NCBI RefSeq assembly: GCF_014649755.1
Contig: NZ_BMTQ01000005.1
Span: forward strand, 496,001-560,000
Direction: 5' to 3'
DNA from: Streptomyces litmocidini
GTDB taxonomy: Bacteria; Actinomycetota; Actinomycetes; Streptomycetales; Streptomycetaceae
DNA length: 64,000 bases
Shown here: piece by piece, positions 1 through 8,807 of the stretch
Layout of the letters: every line of letters starts with the position of its first letter
How positions within the stretch are numbered: the stretch's first letter is position 1
Translations under genes and position numbers: made by a program
The notes under the pieces: generated by a model
What the model saw: only the letters and a program-made list of their open reading frames with translations
Told to the model about the DNA's origin: nothing
Database searches by the model: none

Positions 1-1
1 G

Positions 2-619
2 TGGCTGATCGTCTCGATGAACTACTACTACGCCACGCTGCACTTCGTCGTGACCATCGGCGTGCTGGTGTGGCTGTACCGATGGCATCCGGGCCGTTAC
101 GGGGCGTTCCGCACGGTCCTGTTCGCGACCACGGGCGTGGCCCTGGTCGGCTACTACCTGTATCCGCTCGCGCCGCCCCGGCTCATGAACGGCCAGAACT
201 TCGTCGACACGGTGCTCGTCCACCACACCTGGGGCTCGATGGCCTCGGGGAACCTCAAGCACGTGTCGAACCAGTACGCGGCGATGCCGTCGATGCACAT
301 CGGCTGGTCGCTCTGGTGCGGGATGACGATCTTCCTGCTCGCCCGGGCGCCCTGGGCGAGGATCCTGGGCCTGCTCTACCCGACGGCGACCCTCGTCGTC
401 ATCGTCGCCACCGCCAACCACTTCTGGATGGACGCGGTCGGCGGCGTGCTCTGCCTGTCCTTCGGCTTCGCCGTCTCCTACTTCTGGTACGGCTCCCGCC
501 CCCATCGCCTGCCGAAGCTGGTGGAGCCGGCGGCCTCGTCCCCGCGGCGGAGCGGTCCGCCCCCGGTGACGGGGACGGACCGCGAGGACGACGCGGAGCC
601 GGTCGCCTCCGGCAAGTGA
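2..619 (+). CDS. PAP2-superfamily membrane phosphatase/transferase (5' partial)
   Basis: The reading frame is open from the window edge, so the N-terminus is missing; about 205 residues remain. Several hydrophobic helices alternate with the PAP2 active-site motifs: an early PPRL segment, a PSMHIGW block carrying the catalytic-type histidine, and NHFWMDAVGG carrying the second histidine and aspartate. This arrangement is typical of the PAP2_3/inositol phosphorylceramide synthase-like branch, which acts on lipid phosphates at the outer face of the membrane. The C-terminal 40 residues are hydrophilic and disordered. A strong palindromic terminator follows the stop codon. The exact lipid substrate cannot be read from the sequence. 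Confidence 0.8.
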   Translation, partial: WLIVSMNYYYATLHFVVTIGVLVWLYRWHPGRYGAFRTVLFATTGVALVGYYLYPLAPPRLMNGQNFVDTVLVHHTWGSMASGNLKHVSNQYAAMPSMHIGWSLWCGMTIFLLARAPWARILGLLYPTATLVVIVATANHFWMDAVGGVLCLSFGFAVSYFWYGSRPHRLPKLVEPAASSPRRSGPPPVTGTDREDDAEPVASGK

Positions 620-622
620 CCC

Positions 623-658
623 CGACCGGCCGGGCCCCGCGCGGGGCCCGGCCGGTCG
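623..658 (+). terminator. 36-bp perfect palindrome terminator
   Basis: Two 18-bp arms (CGACCGGCCGGGCCCCGC and its exact complement) meet without a loop, 3 bp after the PAP2 stop. There is no T-tract, which is common for Streptomyces terminators. It may act in both directions between this gene and the convergent amidohydrolase. Confidence 0.65.
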
Positions 659-740
659 CCGTGCGTGCTTGCCACCCCGGTGCGGGGCCCGGACCCGGTG
701 CCGGCCCCGGTACGGGACCCGGCGCGCGGCCCGGACCCGG

Positions 741-2309
741 TCAGCCCCTGTAGGTGATCCCGCCCCCGGTGACCGTCAGCCGTACCGGTGCCTCGGCGGC
801 CTCGTCCGCCGGCGCCTCCACCGGGTCCAGGGCGAAGGCGGTGAGGTCGGCCCGGAAGCCCGGGGCGATCCGGCCCGCGACCTTCTCCTCCCCCGCCGCG
901 AGCGCCGCGTGCGTGGTCATCCCCTCCAGGGCCATCGGGCCGGTGAGCCCGCGCCGGGCGGAGGCCGCGCCGCGCGGGGCGCGGGCGGTGGCGAGGACCT
1001 GGCGGGCGTCGTAGTGGGCGATGGGCCAGTCGGAGCCGAGCGCGAGGTGCGCCCCGGCGTCCCGCAGGTCTCGGCAGCGCCAGGCGCGGGCGGCCCGCTC
1101 CCCGCCGAGCCGCCTGGACCACTCGTCGGTGTGGTCGGCGCGGGTGTACGCGGTGTGCGGGGGCTGCATCGAGGCGACGACGCCGAGTGCGGCGAAGCGG
1201 CCGAGCTGGTCGTCGGGGACGGTCTCGATGTGCTCGATCCGGTGGCGGGGTCCGCCCGTACCGAGCCCCTCCACGGTGTCGAGGACGTGCCGGACGGCGG
1301 CGTCGCCGATGGCGTGGGTGGCGGTGCCGACCCCGGCCCGGTGGAGCCGGCGCACGGCGGCGGAGTAGGCGGCCGGGTCGGGCCAGAAGGCGTCGGTGCC
1401 CCGGCCGTGGCAGTCGGCGTGCTCCAGCCAGGCGGTGCCGCCCTCGACGGTGCCGTCCATGAAGAACTTGACGCCGCCGATCCGCCACAGGCGTCCGGCC
1501 CGCTCCTGGAGCCGTACGAATCCGTCGAGCTCCTCGGCGGTGGCGCCGGGCATGCACCAGGGGGCGAGGCGGAGGCGGACCGGCAGGTCGCCGTCCTCCT
1601 CGATGCCGGCGAGGAGTCCGGGGACGTCGTGTCCGCCGAGGTCCATGACGTGGGCGGCGGTGAGGCCGGTGGCGGCCATGGCGCCGAGCAGTTCGACGAG
1701 CCGGGCGCGGCGCTCGGCGTACGGCCGGGCGGGCAGGACCGGGGTCATCAGGTCCATGGCGGCGTGCTCGACGAGGTGTCCGGTGGGGCGGCCGTCGGCG
1801 TCGCAGACGATCTCGGAGTGCTGGGCGAAGGCGCGGGGGCCTTCGATGCCGGCGGCCTCGAGGGCGGCCCCGCTGACGAGGACGGAGTGCCCGTCGTAGA
1901 GGCGCAGGTGGGCGGGGGCGCCGCCGAGGGCGTCCTCGACGAGGTCGTGGTGGATCGGGAGGCCGCCGAAGACGTTGTGGTCGAGGCCGTGGCCGAGGAC
2001 CCAGCCGTCGCGGCGTTCGGCGCGGCGGAGGGCGGCGCGCAGTCCTTCGAGGTCGGTGACGGCCGAGAGGTCGGTGCCGGTGAACATCTCCAGGCCCCAG
2101 ACGGGGTGGCTGTGGGCGTCGGTGAGGCCGGGGGTGAGGGTGGCGCCGGCGAGGTCGACCGTCTCGGTGCCGGGGCCGGCCCAGGCGCGGGCCTCGGCGT
2201 CGGTGCCGAGGGCGGTGATCAGTCCGTCGTGGACGGCGACAGCGGTGTGCCGGGAGAGCTCGGGGGTGCGGACGCGGGCGTTGACGAGGAGGAGGTCGGG
2301 TGCGGGCAC
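741..2309 (-). CDS. YtcJ-like metal-dependent amidohydrolase
   Basis: 522 residues from a GTG start (VPAPDLLLVNARV). The protein has the amidohydrolase superfamily layout: an N-terminal beta-sandwich strand region, TPGLTDAHSHP carrying the HxH metal-binding pair near residue 60, a central TIM barrel, and SDWPIAHYDA carrying the late metal-binding aspartate. The sequence resembles the YtcJ/amidohydrolase family 3 group, whose substrates are poorly defined. The start lies inside the 3' end of the upstream permease gene (91-bp overlap), so the two are probably co-transcribed and the permease may import the hydrolase substrate. The family assignment is firm; the substrate is unknown. Confidence 0.85.
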   Translation of the reverse strand: MPAPDLLLVNARVRTPELSRHTAVAVHDGLITALGTDAEARAWAGPGTETVDLAGATLTPGLTDAHSHPVWGLEMFTGTDLSAVTDLEGLRAALRRAERRDGWVLGHGLDHNVFGGLPIHHDLVEDALGGAPAHLRLYDGHSVLVSGAALEAAGIEGPRAFAQHSEIVCDADGRPTGHLVEHAAMDLMTPVLPARPYAERRARLVELLGAMAATGLTAAHVMDLGGHDVPGLLAGIEEDGDLPVRLRLAPWCMPGATAEELDGFVRLQERAGRLWRIGGVKFFMDGTVEGGTAWLEHADCHGRGTDAFWPDPAAYSAAVRRLHRAGVGTATHAIGDAAVRHVLDTVEGLGTGGPRHRIEHIETVPDDQLGRFAALGVVASMQPPHTAYTRADHTDEWSRRLGGERAARAWRCRDLRDAGAHLALGSDWPIAHYDARQVLATARAPRGAASARRGLTGPMALEGMTTHAALAAGEEKVAGRIAPGFRADLTAFALDPVEAPADEAAEAPVRLTVTGGGITYRG

Positions 2310-3760
2310 TGGGGGTCGGCTCCTTCGGTGGACGGCTCTGCGGCGAAGCGGGCGTAGACCTCGGGGCGGTTGCGGCGCAGCCGGTGCGCGAGGAGGAGCC
2401 CGAGGACGAGGACGGCGGGGACGACGGCGACGAGGACGGTGTTGACGGCGGGGGAGGCGCCGGTGAACAGGTCGACCTTGGAGGCGACGAGCCAGAGGGC
2501 GACGGCGAGGAGCACGGCGGCGGCGGCCGGGGCGACGAGGGTGCGCAGGGCGCCCTCCTGGTGGGGGACGCGCCGGAAGTGGCGGACGACGGCGAGGGCG
2601 GCGAGCAGCATCAGCGCCATGAGGCCGAGCATGCCGGGGGTGTTCACCCAGAGCAGCAGCTGGGTGTACGGATCGGCGCCGGCGGCGGCGAAGCCGAGCA
2701 CGATGACGGCGCCGAGCACGGTCTGGGCGGCGCCGGCGAGGTACGGGGAGCGGTGGCGGGGGTGGACGCGGCCGAGCGCGGCGGGCAGGACGCCTTCCTC
2801 GGCGAGCGCGAGGCCGTAGCGGTTGATCGCGTTGTGGAAGGCGAGCAGCGAGGCGAGGATGCTGGTCACGATGAAGAGGTGCATCAGGTCGGCGGCCCAG
2901 CCGCCGACGTAGGTGGTGATGGCGGTGAAGAAGAGTCCGCCGGTGTCGCCCGCGGCGGCCTCGACGACCTTGTCGTCCCCGAAGGCCTGGATGACGGTCC
3001 AGACGACGAAGGCGTAGAAGAGGCCGAGGAAGCCGACCGCGATGTAGGTGGCGCGGGGGACGGTGCGGGCCGGGTCGCGGGCCTCGCGGCGGTAGATGAC
3101 GGTCGACTCGAAGCCGGTGAAGGCGGAGAAGGCGAAGGCGAGCACGGCGGCGGTGCCGGGGACGAACACGTTGCCGGGGGCGAAGGAGTCGAGCGAGAGG
3201 CCGTCGGCGCCCCCCTCGACCAGGACGCCGGCGGCGAGGAGCACGAGGATGCCGGTCTCGGCGACGAGCAGCACGCCGAGGACCTTGGCGCCGAAGTAGA
3301 TGGAGCGGTAGCCGCCGTACCAGATGATCACCAGTCCGGCGAGGGAGATCGGCAGCCAGGGCAGGTCGACGCCCCACAGGGCGTGGGCGGTGTCGGCGGT
3401 GGCGGAGCCGAGGAGCCCGTAGACGCCGATCTCCATGCCGTTGTAGCCGACCATCGCGACGAGGGCGGCGGCGATGCCGAGGGGTTTGCCGAGGCCCTGG
3501 GCGATGTACGCGTAGAAGGCGCCGGCGCTGCGGACGTGGCGGCTCATGGTGGTGAAGCCGACGGCGAAGACGGCGAGGGTGAGGCCGGCGAGGAGGTATC
3601 CGGCCGGGGCGCCGATGCCACCGAGGACGAGGGCGATGGGGGCGACGCCGGCCATGACGGTGAGCGGGGCGGCGGCGGACACGACGAAGAAGGAGATGTC
3701 GGCGGTGGTGAGCGTGCCGGGGCGGAGCCCGGGCGGCTCGTCGGAGGTGCTGGACGACAT
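2219..3760 (-). CDS. APC-family amino acid/amine permease
   Basis: 513 residues starting MSSSTSDEPPG. After a short polar N-terminus there are about 12 hydrophobic helices. The first carries the glycine-rich unwound segment typical of the APC superfamily (AAPLTVMAGVAPIAL), and FSAFTGFEST lies in the helix-6 region. It belongs to the amino acid-polyamine-organocation family. The C-terminal 50 residues are a low-complexity Ser/Pro/Thr tail, because this stretch overlaps the amidohydrolase start in another frame. It is divergent from a TetR regulator across a 112-bp gap holding a palindromic operator, so it is probably repressed by that regulator. Confidence 0.85.
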   Translation of the reverse strand: MSSSTSDEPPGLRPGTLTTADISFFVVSAAAPLTVMAGVAPIALVLGGIGAPAGYLLAGLTLAVFAVGFTTMSRHVRSAGAFYAYIAQGLGKPLGIAAALVAMVGYNGMEIGVYGLLGSATADTAHALWGVDLPWLPISLAGLVIIWYGGYRSIYFGAKVLGVLLVAETGILVLLAAGVLVEGGADGLSLDSFAPGNVFVPGTAAVLAFAFSAFTGFESTVIYRREARDPARTVPRATYIAVGFLGLFYAFVVWTVIQAFGDDKVVEAAAGDTGGLFFTAITTYVGGWAADLMHLFIVTSILASLLAFHNAINRYGLALAEEGVLPAALGRVHPRHRSPYLAGAAQTVLGAVIVLGFAAAGADPYTQLLLWVNTPGMLGLMALMLLAALAVVRHFRRVPHQEGALRTLVAPAAAAVLLAVALWLVASKVDLFTGASPAVNTVLVAVVPAVLVLGLLLAHRLRRNRPEVYARFAAEPSTEGADPQCPHPTSSSSTPASAPPSSPGTPLSPSTTD

Positions 3761-3794
3761 GGGGTGGGGAGGCCCTTCTGCGGCGGGAGCAGGA

Positions 3795-3813
3795 AACCTA
3801 AAGCCTTTCGGTT
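3795..3813. promoter_or_regulatory. Candidate TetR operator (19-bp palindrome)
   Basis: The 19 bp AACCTAAAGCCTTTCGGTT has the symmetric pattern AACC-n-AAAG-n-CTTT-n-GGTT. It lies 34 bp from the permease start and 59 bp from the divergent TetR start, where a repressor controlling both genes would bind. The symmetry is visible; the identity of the binding protein is inferred. Confidence 0.6.
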
Positions 3814-3872
3814 GGCGCAATGTAGCCTCGTGCCCGACGATTCGGGAAGACCTGAACTGGGGGAAAACCTTC

Positions 3873-4487
3873 ATGGGCCGGCCGCGCACACCCCTCCTCG
3901 ACCGGGAGCGCATCACCACCACAGCGCTGGAACTCGTCGACGAGCAGGGCGAGTTCAGCGTCCCGCAGATCGCCCGCCGGCTCGGGGCGCAGACGGCCTC
4001 GGTGTACCACCATGTGGACGGCCGGGACGGCATCGTGGAGCTGCTGCGCGAGCGGGTCTGCGACGCCATCGACGACGACGCCTTCGAGCTGGCGCCCTGG
4101 GACGCGGCCATGGCCGCCTGGGCCCGCTCGTACCGCGCCGCCTTCGCCGCCCACCCCCGCACGATCCCGCTGCTCACCGCCTCGCCGGTGCGCGCGCCCA
4201 AGGTGCTCCAGCAGTACGAGAAGGCCGTCGCCCGCCTCCTGGAGGCGGGCTTCCCGCTCCCGGACGTGATGCCGGTGATCATCGGCCTGGAGAACCTGGT
4301 GCTCGGCTCGGCCCTCGACATGGCCGCGCCCGAGATGATGTGGGAGCTGGCCGACGAGACGGCCACTCCCCGGCTGGCCCGAGCCCTCGGCGCGGTCTCC
4401 GGGAGCCGCGCCGACCGGGCCTTCGAAATGGCCCTCGCCGGCTATCTGACCCACGTCCGGACGCTGCTCGACACGGACCGGCCGTAG
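3873..4487 (+). CDS. TetR/AcrR-family transcriptional regulator
   Basis: 204 residues. The N-terminal helix-turn-helix spans roughly residues 28-60 (FSVPQIARRLGAQTASVYHH), a TetR recognition helix with the SVYHH ending. The C-terminal domain of about 130 residues is all-alpha and probably binds ligand. It is divergent from the APC permease/amidohydrolase pair, so it probably controls them and itself through the palindrome at 3795-3813. The ligand is unknown. Confidence 0.85.
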   Translation: MGRPRTPLLDRERITTTALELVDEQGEFSVPQIARRLGAQTASVYHHVDGRDGIVELLRERVCDAIDDDAFELAPWDAAMAAWARSYRAAFAAHPRTIPLLTASPVRAPKVLQQYEKAVARLLEAGFPLPDVMPVIIGLENLVLGSALDMAAPEMMWELADETATPRLARALGAVSGSRADRAFEMALAGYLTHVRTLLDTDRP

Positions 4488-4556
4488 GGCCGGACCGGCC
4501 ACGGGAACGGATCGGCCGCGGGACCGGACCGACTGGAGGAACGGGTCGGCCGCGGA

Positions 4557-4610
4557 GGCGGGCAGCCTTGAGGGCGGGCAGCCGTGAGGGCGGGCAGCTG
4601 TGAGGGCGGG
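4557..4610 (+). repeat. Short tandem repeat, 16-bp unit, about 3.5 copies
   Basis: The unit GGGCGGGCAGCCGTGA is repeated with one or two changes per copy, between the TetR gene and the convergent VOC gene. The units do not form an obvious hairpin. No function can be assigned. Confidence 0.6.
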
Positions 4611-4627
4611 CCGGCCGCGAGGACGGG

Positions 4628-5038
4628 TCAGCTGTAGGACTGGAGCTCGAGGAGCCGCCCCTCGGGGTCGCGGAGGTGGGCGGTGCGCAGGCCGGGACCC
4701 CACTCCGGGCGGTCGGCCGCGCCGAGCACGGGGGCGCCGCCGGACCCCAGGCAGAGGGCGAGGGCCTCGTCGACGTCGTCCACCCTCAGCACGAGCATCC
4801 CGGTGTCCTGGAACGGCTCCTGACGGTCCGGCAGGTCTCCGGTGCCGAGGACGGAGGCCATCGCGGCGCGGTCGAACAGCACCAGGACGCCCCGGCCGTC
4901 CACCTCCCAGTTGGCGTACGGCCCCTCCGGCCCGCCCTTGTCGAGGTCCGCCCCGGTCAGCGGCGGCAGGACGGCCGCGTAGAAGCGGAAGCAGTCGGCG
5001 AAGCGGGCGACGAGCAATCGGGGGTACGGGGCGTGCAC
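4628..5038 (-). CDS. VOC-family (glyoxalase-fold) protein
   Basis: 136 residues from a GTG start placed by GAGGAG eight bases upstream. The protein shows the paired beta-alpha-beta-beta-beta halves of the vicinal oxygen chelate fold: LLVARFADCFRFYAAVL opens the first half and MLVLRVDDVDEALALCL the second, ending in the usual LRDPEGRLLELQS strand. It is divergent from a MarR regulator across a 63-bp gap with a palindrome, which suggests MarR control of a small stress or resistance enzyme. The substrate is unknown. Confidence 0.8.
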   Translation of the reverse strand: MHAPYPRLLVARFADCFRFYAAVLPPLTGADLDKGGPEGPYANWEVDGRGVLVLFDRAAMASVLGTGDLPDRQEPFQDTGMLVLRVDDVDEALALCLGSGGAPVLGAADRPEWGPGLRTAHLRDPEGRLLELQSYS

Positions 5039-5070
5039 GGCGGACTCCTCGAAAAACAGTAGGTCTGCAC

Positions 5071-5085
5071 CCACTATAGGAGTGG
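5071..5085. promoter_or_regulatory. Candidate MarR operator
   Basis: CCACT and AGTGG arms are separated by 5 bp in the divergent gap, flanked further out by AGGTC at 5061 and GACCT at 5085-5089. A possible -10 (TATAGG, 5075-5080) for the MarR gene overlaps it, consistent with repression. Binding is inferred. Confidence 0.5.
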
Positions 5086-5101
5086 ACCTTAGAATTCGGT
5101 C

Positions 5102-5542
5102 ATGTCTTCCGCGCGATCCGCCCCGCCCGCCCTGCTCGGCCTGAGCACCTATCTGCTCTCCAGGATCGGCAAGGCCGCCCGGGGCAGACTGGCCGACCGG
5201 CTGGCCGAACGCGGCCTGCGCCTCTGGGACATGGCGGTCCTCGCCGCCCTCGCCGACTTCGGCCCGCACGCCCAGCGCGACCTCGTCGTCCGCCTCGGCG
5301 TCGACCCCAGCGACATGGCCAAGGTGGTGGAGCAGCTGGCCAACGGCGGATACGTCGAGCGGGCGCGCGACCCCGAGGACCGCAGGCGGGTCTCCGTCAC
5401 CCTCGCCCCGGCCGGCCGGAACCTCCTCACGGAACTCGACGCCGAGGCCCGCTCCGTCCAGGACGACCTGCTCGCACCGCTGAGCCCGGAGGAACGGGCC
5501 CAGCTCCAGGGCCTGTTGCTCCGGGTGCACGAGGGACTCTAG
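5102..5542 (+). CDS. MarR-family transcriptional regulator
   Basis: 146 residues with the winged-helix layout of MarR: helix-turn-helix around residues 53-80 (LVVRLGVDPSDMAKVVEQL) and a basic wing ARDPEDRRRVSVTL. Its stop overlaps the glnE stop tail to tail in a single CTAG. It is divergent from the VOC gene, which is its most likely target. Confidence 0.88.
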   Translation: MSSARSAPPALLGLSTYLLSRIGKAARGRLADRLAERGLRLWDMAVLAALADFGPHAQRDLVVRLGVDPSDMAKVVEQLANGGYVERARDPEDRRRVSVTLAPAGRNLLTELDAEARSVQDDLLAPLSPEERAQLQGLLLRVHEGL

Positions 5543-8526
5543 GCCCCGTAGAACAGCTCCTCCACCACCGCGCGGGCCCGGCGGGTGATCCGGCGGTAGT
5601 CGTCGACCATCTCCCCGACGTGACCCGCCTCGTACCCCAGGTACCGCCCCACCGCGGCGAGTTCGCGCGGCTCCGAGGGGAAGGTGTCGCCGGGACGGCC
5701 GCGGACCAGCATCACCGCGTTGCGCACGCGGGTGGCCAGGACCCAGGCCTCGTCGAGGGTCTGCGCCTCCTCCGTCGGGATCAGCCCCGCCGCGTGGGCG
5801 GCGGCCAGGGCCTCGCGGGTGCGGGTCGTCCGCAGGGCCGGTTCGGCCCAGCCGTGCCGCATCTGGAGCAGCTGGACCGTCCACTCGACGTCGCTGAGAC
5901 CGCCGCGCCCGAGCTTGGCGTGGAGCGTCGGGTCGGCGCCGCGCGGCAGCCGCTCGGACTCCATCCGGGCCTTGAGGCGGCGGATCTCGCGGACCGCGTC
6001 CTCGCCGAGGCCCTCCGCCGGATAGCGCAGCGGGTCGACGAGTCCGATGAAGCGGTCCGCCAGTTCCAGGTCCCCCGCCATCGGCGCGGCGCGCAGCAGC
6101 GCCTGGCTCTCCCAGACGAGCGACCAGCGGCGGTAGTAGGCCTCGTACGACTTCAGGCTGCGCACCAGGGGACCGCTCTTGCCCTCCGGACGCAGATCCG
6201 CGTCGATCAGCAACGGCGGGTCGGCCGTGGGCAGTTGGAGCAGCCGCCGCATCTCCGCGACCACCCGGTTCGCGGCCCGGGTCGCCTCCTGCTCGTCGAC
6301 GCCCTCGCGCGGCTCGTGCACGAACAGCACGTCGGCGTCGGAGCCGTACCCGAGCTCGTGGCCGCCGAAGCGGCCCATGCCGATCACCGCGAACCGGGTC
6401 GGCAGCTCCTCGCCCCACTCGGCGCGCACGGCGGCCCGCAGGGCGCCCGCGATCGTCGCCGCGTTGAGGTCGGTGACGGCCTCCCCCACCCGGTCCACGA
6501 GCGCGCCCGGATCGGGCTCGCGGGGGCTGTCCTCGGTGCCGTACGAGCCGATGAGATCGGCCGCGGCGGTGCGGAACAGCTCCCTGCGGCGCACCCCGCG
6601 GGCCGCCGCGACCGCCTGCTCGGCACCGCCCGCGCGGCCCACCGCCGCCAGGACCTCCTGCTCCAGGTGGTCCCGGCCGCGCGGCTTCAGGCCCTCCGGG
6701 TCGCCGAGGATCGCGACGGCCTCGGGGGCGCGGAGCAGCAGGTCGGGGGCGAGGCGCCCGGCGGACAGGACCCGGGCGAGGTTCTCGGCGGCGGCGCCCT
6801 CGTCGCGGAGCAGCCGCAGGTACCAGGGGGTCTTGCCGAGGGCGTCGGAGACCTTGCGGAAGCCGAGGAGACCGGCGTCCGGATCGGCGGAGTCCGCGAA
6901 CCAGCCGAGCAGCACCGGCAGCAGGGTCCGCTGGATCGCGGCCTTCCGGCTCACCCCGGAGGCCAGCGCCTCCAGGTGGCGCAGGGCGGCGGCGGGGTCC
7001 GCGTACCCGAGCGCTTCGAGCCGCTGCCCGGCCGCCTTCGGGCTGAGCCGGATCTCACCGGGGGCGAGCTGCGCGACGGCGTCGAGCAGCGGCCGGTAGA
7101 AGAGCTTCTCGTGCAGCCGTCGCACGACGGCGGCGTGCCGCTTCCACTCCTTGTTGAGCTCGGCGACCGGATCGGTGCGCATGCCCAGGGAGCGGCCGAG
7201 GCGGCGCAGATCGGCCTCGTCCTCGGGGACGAGGTGGGTGCGGCGCAGCCGGTACAACTGGATGCGGTGCTCCATGGCCCGCAGGAACCGGTACGCCTCG
7301 TCGAGCTGGGAGGCGTCGGCGCGGCCCACGTAGCCGCCGGCGGCCAGCGCCGCGAGCGCGTCGAGGGTGGTGCCGCTGTGCAGGGTGGCGTCGCTGCGGC
7401 CGTGCACCAGCTGGAGGAGCTGGACGGCGAACTCGACGTCCCTGAGGCCGCCGGGGCCGAGCTTGAGCTCGCGGTCGACCTGGGCGACGGGGATGCCGGC
7501 GACGACGCGGCGGCGCATCTGCTGCACGTCGGGGACGAAGTTCTCGCGCTCGGCGGCCTGCCAGACGAGCGGGGAGACGGCGGCGATGTACTGGGCGCCC
7601 AGCTCGGGGTCGCCCGCCACCGCGCGCGCCTTGAGCAGCGCCTGGAACTCCCAGGTCTTCGCCCACCGCTGGTAGTAGGCGAGGTGGGAGGAGAGGGTGC
7701 GCACGAGGGGACCGTTGCGGCCCTCGGGGCGCAGATTGGCGTCGACCGGCCAGATGGTGCCCTCGACGGTGGCCTCCGAGCAGATCCGCATCAGATGGGA
7801 GGCGAGCCGGGTCGCGGCCTGGAGCGCCTTCCCCTCGTCGGCGCCCTCGGCGGGCTCCCCGACGAAGATCACGTCCACGTCGGAGACGTAGTTCAGCTCG
7901 TGGCCGCCGCACTTGCCCATCGCGATCACCGCGAGCCGGCACATGGCGGCGTCGGCGGGCGCGGCCGTACGGGCGATGGCGAGCGCGGCGCGCAGGGTCG
8001 CCGTCGCCAGGTCCGCGAGCTCGGCGGCGGCCTGGGCGACGTCGGTGGTGCCGCACACGTCACGGGCCGCTATGGCGAGGAGGCAGCGGCGGTAGGCGAC
8101 CCGCAGCGACACCGGATCGGTGGCCTCGGCGAGCCCCTGCTCGAACTCGGCGACCCCCGGGTGCAGGTCGACCGCCTCGTACGTGACGAGGGACTCCCAG
8201 TCGCGGGGGTGCCGGGCCAGGTGGTCGGCGAGCGCCTCGGAGGCGCCGAGCACCCCGAGGAGCCGGTCCCGGAACGGCTTCGCGGAGAGCAGCGTGGTGG
8301 TGAGGGTCTGCCGCTCCGTCTCGGCCTGCGCCTCGACGAGGCGGACCAGGCCGCGCAGGGCGAGGTCGGGATCGGCGGTGGCGCCGAGGGCGTCGAGCAG
8401 GACGGGATCGCCGCGCAGCGCGGACAGCTCGGGCACGTCGAGGAGCCGTTCGGCCTCCGAGGGATCGGTGAACCCGTGCCGCAGCAGACGTGAGAACGTG
8501 CTGCTCCTGCGTCCCGGCACCGTCAT
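5539..8526 (-). CDS. glnE: Glutamine synthetase adenylyltransferase/adenylyl-removing enzyme
   Basis: 995 residues, close to the family's usual length. Two nucleotidyltransferase domains are visible, each with the GlnE signature: AMGKCGGHELNYVSDVDVIF in the N-terminal half and GMGRFGGHELGYGSDADVLF in the C-terminal half. Each is followed by a helical region and a LRPEG(K/R)NGPLVR-type block. By family knowledge the N-terminal half removes AMP from GlnA and the C-terminal half adds it. The start codon is preceded by GGAG. The divergent gap to the PIG-L gene contains an 18-bp direct repeat at 8645-8682. The nearest glutamine synthetase-like gene (12318-13679) lacks the adenylylation motif, so the GlnE target must be encoded elsewhere. 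Confidence 0.95.
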   Translation of the reverse strand: MTVPGRRSSTFSRLLRHGFTDPSEAERLLDVPELSALRGDPVLLDALGATADPDLALRGLVRLVEAQAETERQTLTTTLLSAKPFRDRLLGVLGASEALADHLARHPRDWESLVTYEAVDLHPGVAEFEQGLAEATDPVSLRVAYRRCLLAIAARDVCGTTDVAQAAAELADLATATLRAALAIARTAAPADAAMCRLAVIAMGKCGGHELNYVSDVDVIFVGEPAEGADEGKALQAATRLASHLMRICSEATVEGTIWPVDANLRPEGRNGPLVRTLSSHLAYYQRWAKTWEFQALLKARAVAGDPELGAQYIAAVSPLVWQAAERENFVPDVQQMRRRVVAGIPVAQVDRELKLGPGGLRDVEFAVQLLQLVHGRSDATLHSGTTLDALAALAAGGYVGRADASQLDEAYRFLRAMEHRIQLYRLRRTHLVPEDEADLRRLGRSLGMRTDPVAELNKEWKRHAAVVRRLHEKLFYRPLLDAVAQLAPGEIRLSPKAAGQRLEALGYADPAAALRHLEALASGVSRKAAIQRTLLPVLLGWFADSADPDAGLLGFRKVSDALGKTPWYLRLLRDEGAAAENLARVLSAGRLAPDLLLRAPEAVAILGDPEGLKPRGRDHLEQEVLAAVGRAGGAEQAVAAARGVRRRELFRTAAADLIGSYGTEDSPREPDPGALVDRVGEAVTDLNAATIAGALRAAVRAEWGEELPTRFAVIGMGRFGGHELGYGSDADVLFVHEPREGVDEQEATRAANRVVAEMRRLLQLPTADPPLLIDADLRPEGKSGPLVRSLKSYEAYYRRWSLVWESQALLRAAPMAGDLELADRFIGLVDPLRYPAEGLGEDAVREIRRLKARMESERLPRGADPTLHAKLGRGGLSDVEWTVQLLQMRHGWAEPALRTTRTREALAAAHAAGLIPTEEAQTLDEAWVLATRVRNAVMLVRGRPGDTFPSEPRELAAVGRYLGYEAGHVGEMVDDYRRITRRARAVVEELFYGA

Positions 8527-8644
8527 TCCGCCGCTCCCTCCGAACAGGTCCGACCCCGGGGACGAACCCGGGGGAACGAGCCTATCCGCAGCGCGGAGCC
8601 CGGGCGTCCGGGGTTGTGGATCGCAGGGGGGCGCGGGGGCCCTC

Positions 8645-8682
8645 GGCGGACCGCGGCGGATCGTGGCGGACCGCGGCGGATC
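8645..8682 (+). repeat. 18-bp direct repeat, two copies
   Basis: GGCGGACCGCGGCGGATC occurs twice with a 20-bp period in the glnE upstream region. It sits about 120 bp upstream of the glnE start and could be a binding site or a slippage product. Confidence 0.5.
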
Positions 8683-8807
8683 ACACGTGACGTCCCGCAC
8701 ATCGGTGGCTTTTCGGACCCGATGAACCGTATTCCTTGAACGTTCGTCCTGCCTTCCGCGGGACCATCCCGCTCGTCCGACCTCATGGGAAAGCACACCA
8801 CCGAGAC

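Noticed and set aside
5620-8493. Long plus-strand open frame of 957 codons opposite glnE
   Set aside because: It is a shadow of glnE codon bias: no family motif, no ribosome site and low-complexity composition.
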